A stretch of 64,000 nucleotides of DNA from Cellvibrio japonicus Ueda107. Lineage in GTDB: Bacteria > Pseudomonadota > Gammaproteobacteria > Pseudomonadales > Cellvibrionaceae. Below are positions 17,156 through 25,789 of this stretch, piece by piece. The notes beneath the pieces are model-generated. The model did not search any database. It was not told the origin of the DNA and worked only from the letters and a program-made list of their open reading frames with translations. The stretch covers positions 1,372,501 to 1,436,500 of the forward strand of contig NC_010995.1 in the NCBI RefSeq assembly GCF_000019225.1, read 5' to 3'. Both the position numbers and the translations under genes were made by a program. The first letter of the stretch is position 1. Each line of letters opens with the position of its first letter.

Positions 17156-17959
17156 ATGTTGTTTGATACCCATTGCCACCTGGATTTCGACGAGTTTGAT
17201 GGCGACCGCGCCGCTGTGTGGCAATCCTGTCGCGATAGCGGGGTGGTGAAATTGATGATTCCGGGCGTGACGCCGGGCAACCAATGGGACAGGTCCGGGC
17301 GTTTGGCAGAGCAGGAGCCTGGTATTTATTACAGCCTGGGGGTGCATCCCTGTTGGTTGACCCCCTGGCACAATACCCCGGTGGGCCAGGTGATGGCTGG
17401 CTGGTCTGCCGATATTGATCGACACCTGCAATCTCCCCAATGCCGGGCACTGGGGGAAACCGGCCTGGATAAGCGCATAGAGACTTCCCTGGCGGTGCAG
17501 GTGGACTGGTTTGAGTGGCATCTCACCCTGGCGCAGCAGCATCGGCGCCCGTTAATACTCCACTGCGTTCACGCCCATGCCGAATTGTTGGCATTGCTCA
17601 AACGCAATAAGCCTGTAGCCGGTGGCGTGGTACACGCCTTTAATGGCAGCTATGACATTGCACGTGAGTATTGGAGCCTGGGGATTTATCTGGGTATTGG
17701 CGGCACCATTACCTACGCGCGCGCCAATAAAACGCGCAATGCGGTACAGCGGATGCCATTGGAAGCCCTGGTGCTGGAAACCGATGCGCCGGATATGCCG
17801 CTGCAGGGGCGGCAAGGCCAGCGCAACAGTCCGGTGTTTTTAACCGATGTAGCCACTTGCCTGGCGCAATTACACAACCAGTCCCTGGCGGTGATTGCGC
17901 AGCAAACCTACAGCAACAGTTGTCGCCTGTTTGGATTAACGGAAAACCATAACCGTTAA
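17156..17959 (+). CDS. TatD-family metal-dependent deoxyribonuclease
   Basis: The 267-residue TIM-barrel hydrolase carries the metal ligands of the family: His6/His8 in DTHCHLDFDEF, Glu in ALGETGLD, His in LILHCVHAH, His in VVHAFNGS and Asp in LETDAPDMPL. Length fits TatD/YjjV. The final segment RNSPVFLTDV replaces the usual NEP motif, as in YjjV-like members. Probable role: 3'-5' exonuclease or DNA quality control in the cytoplasm. Its stop overlaps the convergent chitinase stop by four bases. Confidence 0.92.
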   Translation: MLFDTHCHLDFDEFDGDRAAVWQSCRDSGVVKLMIPGVTPGNQWDRSGRLAEQEPGIYYSLGVHPCWLTPWHNTPVGQVMAGWSADIDRHLQSPQCRALGETGLDKRIETSLAVQVDWFEWHLTLAQQHRRPLILHCVHAHAELLALLKRNKPVAGGVVHAFNGSYDIAREYWSLGIYLGIGGTITYARANKTRNAVQRMPLEALVLETDAPDMPLQGRQGQRNSPVFLTDVATCLAQLHNQSLAVIAQQTYSNSCRLFGLTENHNR

Positions 17960-19254
17960 GGCGAGGTTGCTGTTTTTTCCCGATAGAGAATATCCAGCAG
18001 GCCTTCTTTATCCTTATCGCCCGGCAATTGCCAGAACATAACACCACCCAGCCCGTGCTGTTTGGCATAACGCATTTTTTGCGTCACCGAGCGTTTATCA
18101 TCAAAGGTGGCAAAGGTTTTGGTTGCAGCGTTATACACATAAGGGGCTTGGGCTGTCTCGTCCCAAAAATAGCTAAAACCCTGTTCGCGACCGAAATGGG
18201 TTTCATAGTCCTTGAAGTTGACCCCGTCTACATGGGTGCCTGCTTGATAAAGCCCGTTATTGGTCGGTTCAACAGCTTGCCAAACCCGCGCATAAAACGC
18301 TGCACCTATCACAATTTTTTGCGGAGGAACCCTGTTCCTTAATAAAAAGCGCACGGCATTATCGGTGGAATCCTTTTGCTGGTCGGTGGAGAACAGCGCT
18401 GTGTGATGGCCAGTATGCGGTGTGCCGCCATTGACCATGTCGTAACTCATCAGGTTAACGCTATCCAGCAGCGGCATAATCACTTCCCAGTCCACGGCCT
18501 GTTCCAGGTAGCTATCAAAACCGCCGGCGGCAAAACTCAACTCATAATGCTCGCCCAGGGTTGCACGCAGTGCTTGTATCAGTGCGGTAAAGTTGGGTTT
18601 ATCCTGTGGACCATAGGCATGGCCGGGATAACCCGGTACGGTGGGATATTCCCAATCTAGGTCCAGGCCGTCGCCGCTGTATTGTTTGAGCAGCGCGAGG
18701 GTGGAGTCAGCAAAAGCCTGGCGATTCTCCGCGCTGCCGAACACGGCAGAGCAGGTTTCACAGCCGCCCCAGCCACCCAGTGACAGCAAAACTTTGAGCT
18801 GTGGGTGTTGCTGTTTTAACGCTACCAGCTGTTTAAAGGTGCGGATATCCTGCTCGTTATCAAACGCCAGCTTATTGCCCTGCAAGTGTAAAAAGCTATA
18901 GATGATGTGTGTTAACTGGCTAACGTCATACCGCTCCAGGTCACTGCCATCGCCCATGTAGTAAGCAATGATTTTGACTTCATGGGCTTTATATCCATGA
19001 TGGTGGTGGTCGTGATTGTGATCATGGTGATGGCCATGGTCATCGTGGTTAGCCTGTGTTGATGCAACACTGGTTGTTGATGTGAAGGATGCTTGGGTGG
19101 GGTTCATCGCAGAATCGGGGGTATCGCCCTGGCAGCCGCTGAGTAATGCCAGTACACCCAGGCAGGTAGCCAGGTATAGCCAGCGCAAACGATAAACAAC
19201 ATTGCCTGGTTTCGGCGTTGAACCAAATCCGGGCATGGGTGGGTGAATTTGCAT
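17956..19254 (-). CDS. GH18 chitinase, lipoprotein with histidine-rich linker
   Basis: The 432-residue protein has a lipoprotein signal ending LLSGC (Cys41). A linker follows with 12 histidines between residues 70 and 91, then one GH18 catalytic barrel. The catalytic motif DGLDLDWEYP gives Asp195, Asp198, Asp200 and Glu202 as acid/base. SLGGWGG, LMSYDMVNGG and GVMFWQLPGD are further GH18 landmarks. It probably cleaves chitin oligomers at the outer membrane surface or in the periplasm. There is no carbohydrate-binding module. The His-rich tract is unusual for GH18 and may bind metal. An alternative start could shorten the odd N-terminal 20 residues. Confidence 0.93.
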   Translation of the reverse strand: MQIHPPMPGFGSTPKPGNVVYRLRWLYLATCLGVLALLSGCQGDTPDSAMNPTQASFTSTTSVASTQANHDDHGHHHDHNHDHHHHGYKAHEVKIIAYYMGDGSDLERYDVSQLTHIIYSFLHLQGNKLAFDNEQDIRTFKQLVALKQQHPQLKVLLSLGGWGGCETCSAVFGSAENRQAFADSTLALLKQYSGDGLDLDWEYPTVPGYPGHAYGPQDKPNFTALIQALRATLGEHYELSFAAGGFDSYLEQAVDWEVIMPLLDSVNLMSYDMVNGGTPHTGHHTALFSTDQQKDSTDNAVRFLLRNRVPPQKIVIGAAFYARVWQAVEPTNNGLYQAGTHVDGVNFKDYETHFGREQGFSYFWDETAQAPYVYNAATKTFATFDDKRSVTQKMRYAKQHGLGGVMFWQLPGDKDKEGLLDILYREKTATSP

Positions 19255-19384
19255 AATATCCCTCGAAAGTCAGTTGCTAGATGCACGCTCGAGAGACAGT
19301 AGTGTGGTATTCGTTGTTGTAATAGTGGCCGTATTCTACGCGATTATTGCCTGCGGGTGAAAATCCATTAGCGCGTAAAGATTA

Positions 19385-19414
19385 TTAAAGTCCTGGTGGT
19401 TTACCCCCTATAAT
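19385..19414 (+). promoter_or_regulatory. candidate sigma70 promoter for csdE
   Basis: A perfect TATAAT (19409-19414) lies 18 bp after TTAAAG (19385-19390), a weak -35. Transcription would begin about 15 bases before the csdE start, giving a very short leader with no obvious ribosome-binding site. Confidence 0.5.
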
Positions 19415-19437
19415 CTGCCCCTGTTTTTATAGTGTGG

Positions 19438-19842
19438 ATGCTCCCTGTGATTGATAGCGATGACTTTTCTGCGGTTTCGCTCACCCTGTTGGCAAGTGCC
19501 GAAGGATGGCAGCAGCAATATAAATTGATTATCGATTGGGGTAAGGCAATTCCAGCCAAACCGACTATTCGAACGCCCGAACATCGCATCCAGGGGTGTG
19601 AACTTCCGCTTTGGCTTGCACATAAACAATGTAACGGGGTGCATTATTTTGCCCTGGACGCAGACAGTAATGTGATTAAAGGCCTGGCTTCGCTGGTATT
19701 AGCCCAGGTGAATGGCACCTCGCCGGTTCCACATCCAGCGGCCGCACTACAGCAATTGGGTTTGGAAAAACACCTGACACCTTCGCGCAATAATGGATTA
19801 AAGGCGATTATTGCGCGGGTTGAACAACTGCTGGCTGGATAA
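19438..19842 (+). CDS. csdE: SufE/CsdE-family sulfur acceptor protein
   Basis: The 134-residue protein has the SufE fold signature, with the sulfur-accepting cysteine in IQGCELPLWL (Cys54) and the helix GLASLVLAQVNG. SufE proteins take persulfide from a cysteine desulfurase. The convergent neighbour is TcdA (CsdL), the classical partner of CsdA/CsdE in E. coli, which supports CsdE over SufE; no desulfurase gene is in view. The start could also be the GTG two codons upstream at 19432; neither has a Shine-Dalgarno sequence. Confidence 0.85.
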   Translation: MLPVIDSDDFSAVSLTLLASAEGWQQQYKLIIDWGKAIPAKPTIRTPEHRIQGCELPLWLAHKQCNGVHYFALDADSNVIKGLASLVLAQVNGTSPVPHPAAALQQLGLEKHLTPSRNNGLKAIIARVEQLLAG

Positions 19843-19886
19843 TCGAAAGCTGCCCATGATGTTTTGCAGCAGCTTACCGAAACGCG

Positions 19887-20720
19887 TTATTCCTGCCCCG
19901 ATACTTTTGCCAGGTACCGCTCAATCGCCCGCGTGGCTGCCAAAAATCCGAAACTGCCGGTAACCATGACACTGGAACCAAAACCGCCGGTGCAATCCAG
20001 CTTTACGCCGTCTTGTAGAACCTGTTTGGTCATGCACACGCTGCCGTCGGGTTTGGGGTAGACCATTTGCTCGTCGGAATAAATGGCATCCACGCGAAAT
20101 TTGCGATTGGGGTCGCGCGAAAAATGGTAATGGCGAAATAATTGGGTGCGAATCTTATGCAACATGGGATCGCCCTGGGTATGCCCCAGGTCTGCGACAC
20201 GCACCCGCTGGGGATCGCGCTTGCCACCGGAGGAGCCCACCGTGACCAGGCGCACTTTAATTGCCAGGCAATAGGCCACCAGTGCCGCTTTGATATGCGC
20301 CGCGTCCATGGCATCAATCACTACATGGTGTTGGGGGCTGATAAGTTCGCGCACATTGTCGCGTGCCAGGAAGTCCTCGATGCAGTGAAGGCGTATGTCA
20401 GGATTGATGTCGCGCAAGCGCGCGGCAATCACCTGGTTTTTGGACTGCCCGAGGTTGGAAGCCAGGGCATGGGATTGACGATTGGTGTTGGTAATACAGA
20501 CTTCATCCATTTCAATCAGCGTCAACTCGCCGATGCCCGAGCGCGCCAGGGCTTCTGCCGCCCAGGTGCCGACACCGCCGAGGCCAACCACGACAAAATG
20601 TGCCTGAGCCAAAGCCGCCAGGGACGCCTGGCCATAGAGCCGGGCGATGCCGCCAAAGCGCTGCAGATAGGCGGGTGACAGGGAAGCGGGTGATAGGGTT
20701 GGCGTCGAAGTATCGGGCAT
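19887..20720 (-). CDS. tcdA: tRNA threonylcarbamoyladenosine dehydratase TcdA
   Basis: The 277-residue E1-like enzyme has the nucleotide-binding motif VVGLGGVGTWAAEALARSGIG and the family segment IEMDEVCITNTNRQSHAL. It converts t6A37 to cyclic t6A in tRNA with ATP. A hydrophobic C-terminal segment (GSSVMVTGSFGFLAATRA) is typical of TcdA. It converges on csdE; in E. coli the corresponding genes are linked through sulfur transfer. Confidence 0.95.
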   Translation of the reverse strand: MPDTSTPTLSPASLSPAYLQRFGGIARLYGQASLAALAQAHFVVVGLGGVGTWAAEALARSGIGELTLIEMDEVCITNTNRQSHALASNLGQSKNQVIAARLRDINPDIRLHCIEDFLARDNVRELISPQHHVVIDAMDAAHIKAALVAYCLAIKVRLVTVGSSGGKRDPQRVRVADLGHTQGDPMLHKIRTQLFRHYHFSRDPNRKFRVDAIYSDEQMVYPKPDGSVCMTKQVLQDGVKLDCTGGFGSSVMVTGSFGFLAATRAIERYLAKVSGQE

Positions 20721-20920
20721 GTTGAAACCTGCTGGATAAGGGTGGCGTCGGTGGCCAAACTAGCCGTGCGGCGCGCGTTTTAACCAACTCAGGCGACAAA
20801 TGCAAGCCATTCCCGGCAATGCAGGCCGCAGATAAACAGCACTGCGTAGATTTGGGTGCTAAACTCCAGGCATCTGATCTGTACCCATAACAATATCTTG
20901 CGGGTTGCGATAAACCAGCC

Positions 20921-21550
20921 ATGACCTATAACCCTCTGCTGCCACAGGTTTACCTGATTGACGATGACGCCATCACCCTTGCCCTGATGGAAGGTCTTGT
21001 TGACCCCCTTGGTGTCCAGGCCCAGTGTTTTGCCCGCGCCGAGGACTTTCTGGTCAACTATCGTCCCGGTTTGTGCGAGTGTGTGGTCACGGATATGCGT
21101 ATGCCGGGGGTGAGTGGGCTGCAATTGCACAAAAGGTTACTGCAGCTGCACGACATAGCACCGCCACTGATTATTGTGACCGGCTATGCCGAGGTCAGTG
21201 CGGCGGTGGAGGCTATGAAGCAGGGCGCTTTTGATTTTGTGGAAAAACCTATCCAGGGGCATCAGTTCCTGGAAAAAATCCAGGCGGCCCTGACGCTTAG
21301 TCGCGAACTCCACCAGCAGCGCCAGGCATTGGCCACGCGCCAGGCGCGCCTGGCACTGCTTACGCCCAAGGAGCAGGAAATCCTGCAGGGTATTTTGCAG
21401 GGGTTATCCAGTAAGGAAATAGCAGCTGGATTGGGTTTGAGTGTTCGCACAGTAGAAAACCACCGTGCACGTTTGATGGACAAATTGCATGTCAAATCTG
21501 CCATTGAACTGATGCGTGATTTTATGCAGCCTGCCGGTTCGCTGACCTGA
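20921..21550 (+). CDS. FixJ/NarL-type response regulator
   Basis: The 209-residue protein has an N-terminal receiver domain (VYLIDDDA, phosphoacceptor Asp in VVTDMRMPG, Lys in FVEKPI) and a C-terminal LuxR-type helix-turn-helix (LTPKEQEILQGILQGLSSKEIAAGLGLSVRTVENHRARLMDKL). It is a DNA-binding output protein of the FixJ/TodT kind. No cognate kinase precedes it; the large hybrid kinase at 25.7 kb is a possible but unproved partner. Confidence 0.93.
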   Translation: MTYNPLLPQVYLIDDDAITLALMEGLVDPLGVQAQCFARAEDFLVNYRPGLCECVVTDMRMPGVSGLQLHKRLLQLHDIAPPLIIVTGYAEVSAAVEAMKQGAFDFVEKPIQGHQFLEKIQAALTLSRELHQQRQALATRQARLALLTPKEQEILQGILQGLSSKEIAAGLGLSVRTVENHRARLMDKLHVKSAIELMRDFMQPAGSLT

Positions 21551-21914
21551 ATCTATTGTGTCTGTAATTCCCCCCAGATCATTCCGCTTAAACCAACGCG
21601 GGGGATAATCCCCCAATTCCGCTGAGTAATTTTACTCTAACGACCCCAGCAGTGATTTCGGGATACTGGCGTTATTGTCATGAACTGCGCCAGGCATAGG
21701 CCGGCAACCCGAGTACAAATATTCATGATGAGTTTTGCGCCATTTTTTTGTGCAACCCTATGAAAAGCCTGTCGCCTGTATTTCCCTGACTATAGTTATT
21801 GAATCGCCGTTTAGGGGCTGATATGGCAGGGGGTTATTCCTTGGCCATGTTTTGCTCTTCAGGGATATTCAGTCAGCGACTGAATCGTCAATAACTAATG
21901 AGGATAAGTTCAAG
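21551..21914. other. intergenic region before the chemoreceptor gene
   Basis: These ~360 bp separate the FixJ-type regulator from the chemoreceptor gene. I see no gene, no convincing terminator and no promoter with both elements. A TATAGT at 21791-21796 has no good -35 partner. Confidence 0.4.
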
Positions 21915-23567
21915 ATGAAATGGTTTATGAAGCTCAGACTGGCGCAGAAACTCCTGACAACATTTGTAACCCTGGCATTGATTACTGCCGGTGTCGGATT
22001 TTACGGTTTGCAAAATATTGTCCATGTCGGTGGACTGATGCGCGCCATGTATACCGATAACTTGGTAGCAGTGGATAACCTCTCTAACTCCTATGGTCGT
22101 TTTCTGGTGTACACCCGCGCTGTGACACGGATGCCAACCCAGGAGCCGGACGATATTCGTGCAACCCAGGAGCGCATGGTAAATCACTGGGCTAATTCCG
22201 AAGCGGCCATGGAAAAGTTTCGCCAGAGTCCGATCAGTGCAGAGGAGCAAGCATTGCTCGATAAGCTGGAGGCCAACAAAAAAGTCTATCTGCAATATGT
22301 GGAACAGCTTGGTGCATTATTGATCGGCCGCAAAATTGCCGAAGCTAACGAACTGAGTGTCAATGAACTGCGCCTGACCAGCTATGAAATTGAACAGGCT
22401 TATACCGAGTTAATTGACAACAACAACAAACAAGCGGCAGCGGCAGATCAGGAAGGCCAGGCAACTGTGGCTGAAATGCGTGTGGTCATGATCAGCGTTA
22501 TTGTGGTTTCCATGTTGCTCGCCATCGGTTTTGGTTTATTGGTCACGCGTATTATTACCCGCCAGTTAGGGGGAGAACCGGATTATGCCAGTGATGTTGT
22601 GCGTCGTATTGCCGAAGGTGACCTCACGGTAGATATCGCATTGCGCAAAGGTGATAGCGCCAGCTTGCTGGCGGCTATGGGCAATATGGTGAATCGCCTG
22701 ACGGACGTGATTGGCCAGGTGGCCAGTTCGGCTGATGCCTTGGCAGCGGCCTCGGAACAGGTATCCGCATCTTCGAGTACGCTTGCACAAAATGCGACTG
22801 AACAGGCAACCAGTGTTGAGCAGACCAGTGCCTCCATGGAGGAAATTTCGGCAACGGTTGCGCAAAACGCCGAGAATGCCAGTGTGACTGATGGCATCGC
22901 TTCCAAATCTTCCCGCCACACACAGGAAGGCGGTGAGGCCGTGCGTCAAACGGTAGATGCGATGAAATCCATTGCAGACAAAATCGGGATTATTGATGAC
23001 ATTGCCTACCAAACCAATTTGCTGGCATTGAACGCTGCTATTGAGGCAGGACGTGCCGGTGAGCACGGGCGCGGTTTTGCGGTTGTCGCTGCCGAGGTGC
23101 GCAAGCTGGCAGAGCGCTCCCAAGTGGCTGCGCAGGAAATTGGCACCTTGGCAACGTCCAGTGTGCAAACGGCAGAGCAGGCGGGGCGTCTCTTGGGCGA
23201 AATGGTTCCATCGATTGCCAAAACGGCTGATCTGGTAAAAGAAATTGCCGCTGCATCCCAGGAGCAGCGCGCCGGGTTGGATCAGATCAATCTGGCTATT
23301 ACCGAACTCTCACGCACGACGCAAACCAATGCTTCTGCCTCGGAAGAATTGACGGCGACTGCTGAAGAAATGAGTGCCCAGGCATTACAACTCAAATCGG
23401 TGATGGGGTTCTTCCGCACTGAGCGCAGCCTGGCAGAGCAACACTACCAGGCCCGCGGTAATTTCCGCCCCAGGCGCAATGCCCCTGCACCAGCCGACAC
23501 CCGGACCACACGCGCCAAACGCGACCTGGATGATGACGACCTCAATGACAAGTTTGTGAATTTTTAA
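21915..23567 (+). CDS. methyl-accepting chemotaxis protein
   Basis: The 550-residue receptor has an N-terminal membrane helix, a periplasmic four-helix-bundle sensor (about 35-190), a second helix (about 193-215), a HAMP domain (TRIITRQLGGEPDY) and a coiled-coil signalling domain with the conserved hairpin tip (IIDDIAYQTNLLALNAAIEAGRAGEHGRGFAVVAAEV). The protein ends KFVNF, fitting the x-aromatic-x-x-aromatic pentapeptide that tethers CheR in some receptors. I chose the ATG at 21915 because it places MKWFMKLRLAQKL before the helix. cheR is the next gene, 43 bp on. The ligand is unknown. Confidence 0.93.
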   Translation: MKWFMKLRLAQKLLTTFVTLALITAGVGFYGLQNIVHVGGLMRAMYTDNLVAVDNLSNSYGRFLVYTRAVTRMPTQEPDDIRATQERMVNHWANSEAAMEKFRQSPISAEEQALLDKLEANKKVYLQYVEQLGALLIGRKIAEANELSVNELRLTSYEIEQAYTELIDNNNKQAAAADQEGQATVAEMRVVMISVIVVSMLLAIGFGLLVTRIITRQLGGEPDYASDVVRRIAEGDLTVDIALRKGDSASLLAAMGNMVNRLTDVIGQVASSADALAAASEQVSASSSTLAQNATEQATSVEQTSASMEEISATVAQNAENASVTDGIASKSSRHTQEGGEAVRQTVDAMKSIADKIGIIDDIAYQTNLLALNAAIEAGRAGEHGRGFAVVAAEVRKLAERSQVAAQEIGTLATSSVQTAEQAGRLLGEMVPSIAKTADLVKEIAAASQEQRAGLDQINLAITELSRTTQTNASASEELTATAEEMSAQALQLKSVMGFFRTERSLAEQHYQARGNFRPRRNAPAPADTRTTRAKRDLDDDDLNDKFVNF

Positions 23568-23610
23568 TCGGCCACCTGACTAAATATCAATCGGAGTTAA
23601 TCACTGCATT

Positions 23611-24474
23611 ATGAACAAGGCCATCAGCCCAGCCAGCTTCCAACAGATCCGCGATTATGTGTACCAGGTCGCGGGGATTGTGATTGGCGCGGAGAAGACC
23701 GCTATGGTAACCAGCCGTCTCTGGCGTCGCCTGGAGGCAACGGGCTGTGCTGATTATGAGGCCTATCTTGCTTTTCTCCGCACCAATGCCGGTGAAAGGG
23801 AGCGCAGTTTGATGCTGGATTTACTGACGACCAACGAAACCTATTTTTTTCGCGAACAGGCACATTTCAAACACCTTGCGGAACAGATCCTGCCTGCCAT
23901 CCACCATCGCCCGGTGCGGATCTGGTGTGCAGCGGCCTCTACCGGCGAAGAAGCCTATAGCCTGGCGATGGTGTTGGCCGAGCAATGCGGATGGGATGGC
24001 TGGGATTTATTGGCAACGGATATTTCCAGTAAAGCCTTAACCCAGGCCGAGCACGGTTTGTATCGCATGGAGCGGCTGGAAAATATGTCGCCGCATTATC
24101 TCAAAACCTATTGCTTGCGCGGTGTTAACGAATTCAACGGGCAGATGGCCATCAATGCCAAATTGCGCGCACGTGTACGTTTTGCCCGGCACAATTTATT
24201 GCAGCCACTGATAGGCCATAACCTGTTTGATGTTATTTTTTTGCGCAATGTATTGATTTATTTTGATCAGCCCACCAAGGCGCGTGTGATTAATCATGCG
24301 TTGGCCCGTTTGCGTCCCGGCGGCTGGTTGATTCTCGGCCATTGTGAGAGCCTGATGGGAATGCAGATGTCCCTGGTACAGGAGGCGCCTTCAATTTATC
24401 GAAAACAGCCGCATAGTGGTGATAGTGCTGCTGTTATTAACACAAGGCGATTACCTGCCTGTGAGTCAGCCTGA
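23611..24474 (+). CDS. cheR: chemotaxis methyltransferase CheR
   Basis: The 287-residue protein has the CheR N-terminal helical domain (QIRDYVYQVAGIVIG, LLTTNETYFFREQAHF) and the SAM-binding methyltransferase domain (IWCAAASTGEEAYSLAMVL, LATDIS, IFLRNVLIYFD). It methylates receptor glutamates using S-adenosylmethionine. No CheB, CheA or CheW gene is nearby. The receptor immediately upstream ends in a possible CheR tether. Confidence 0.95.
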   Translation: MNKAISPASFQQIRDYVYQVAGIVIGAEKTAMVTSRLWRRLEATGCADYEAYLAFLRTNAGERERSLMLDLLTTNETYFFREQAHFKHLAEQILPAIHHRPVRIWCAAASTGEEAYSLAMVLAEQCGWDGWDLLATDISSKALTQAEHGLYRMERLENMSPHYLKTYCLRGVNEFNGQMAINAKLRARVRFARHNLLQPLIGHNLFDVIFLRNVLIYFDQPTKARVINHALARLRPGGWLILGHCESLMGMQMSLVQEAPSIYRKQPHSGDSAAVINTRRLPACESA

Positions 24475-24487
24475 GCAGGTCCTGTTA

Positions 24488-25789
24488 ATGATTTCATTTA
24501 ACCAATCTCCGCTGTTGGTGGCAGATATCCAGTTGTCATCCGAGATCCTGGCGCAGGGTGTCCTGGTGGTCGATGATTCCGGATTGCAGCGTGCCAGTGC
24601 GGTCAATTGCTTGCAGCAATTGGGCATTGACAAGATTTATGAAGCCGGCGATGGCCAGGACGCGCTTACAATTCTCTATAGCCTGCCGCAACAGCCAGCC
24701 GTTATGTTGTTGGATCTGGAATTGCCGGGGCTGGATGGTATTGAAGTATTACAGCGTTTGCAGGGTGCAATACGGCGCCCCGAAATTATCCTGGTGAGCA
24801 GTTCCGATGAGGTATTGATCGGCGCAGTGGCAACCATGGCGGAGGCAATCGGTATTCCATTGCTGGGTGCCTATCGCAAACCCATGACACCGGATATGTT
24901 GGCTCGTGCACTGGAACGTTATGGCCAGTGGCATCCGCAAACAAAACCGGTCGCTCAGCCGCGGCCAGCTCCCGGGTCGGATCAATTGCAGCAGGCAATT
25001 GCACAGCGCAGGATAATTCCCTATTACCAACCCAAATTAAATTTGCAGCAGCCGCAATTAGCGGGATGGGAAGCTCTGGCGCGTTGGCCCCTTGCTAACG
25101 GCTTTGGTTATTCTCCGGCAGAATTTATTCCCCAGGCTGAGCGTGAAGGTAAAATTGCCGAATTGACATTGAGTCTGCTGGAACAAGTGCTGGAAGATAT
25201 ACAAACCTGGCAGGCTCAGGGAATTCATACGTCGGTAGCGATTAATTTGTCCGCCAGTTCATTAACCCAGGTCGATCTGGCCAATGATATTATCCAGCGT
25301 GTTGCCGCTGCCGGGATTAACCCGCGCCAACTCAGCTTTGAGATGACCGAAAGCGCACTCATTATGGATTTACCGGCAGCGCTGGCAACGATTAGCCGCC
25401 TGCGCTTGAAAGGTTTTGGCTTTAGTATTGATGACTATGGCACCGGTTTTTCATCCATGCAGCAGTTGTCTCGCTTTCCTTTTACCGAATTAAAAATTGA
25501 TCGCAGTTTCGTACAGGAAGCACCGCGCCAGCAGCATGTGCGCGAAATACTCCAGTCGGCCGTGGATATGGGACGGCGAATGGGGATTACCAGCGTAGCA
25601 GAAGGGGTAGAAACGCTGGAGGAATTGCAATTATTGCGCGCTATCGGATGTCGGCAAGTACAGGGTTTTTTAATTGCTCACCCTATGCCTGCCGCACAAA
25701 TTCCCCTGTGGTTGGCACAGGAACTTAATAATAAACTCACTTTATGCAGACCACAGAACATGGAGACTCCCGCGTCTTCCGGGCATTAA
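24488..25789 (+). CDS. response regulator with EAL phosphodiesterase output
   Basis: The 433-residue protein joins a receiver domain (VLVVDDSG, phosphoacceptor Asp76 in LLDLELPG) to an EAL domain. Catalytic features are present: EAL in GWEALARWPL, NLSASSL, ESALI, IDDYGTGFSS, LKIDRSF and AEGVET. It should hydrolyse c-di-GMP under phosphorylation control. I chose the ATG at 24488; an upstream frame extension would overlap cheR. Its end overlaps the hybrid kinase gene by 46 bp, which points to coupled expression. Confidence 0.92.
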   Translation: MISFNQSPLLVADIQLSSEILAQGVLVVDDSGLQRASAVNCLQQLGIDKIYEAGDGQDALTILYSLPQQPAVMLLDLELPGLDGIEVLQRLQGAIRRPEIILVSSSDEVLIGAVATMAEAIGIPLLGAYRKPMTPDMLARALERYGQWHPQTKPVAQPRPAPGSDQLQQAIAQRRIIPYYQPKLNLQQPQLAGWEALARWPLANGFGYSPAEFIPQAEREGKIAELTLSLLEQVLEDIQTWQAQGIHTSVAINLSASSLTQVDLANDIIQRVAAAGINPRQLSFEMTESALIMDLPAALATISRLRLKGFGFSIDDYGTGFSSMQQLSRFPFTELKIDRSFVQEAPRQQHVREILQSAVDMGRRMGITSVAEGVETLEELQLLRAIGCRQVQGFLIAHPMPAAQIPLWLAQELNNKLTLCRPQNMETPASSGH

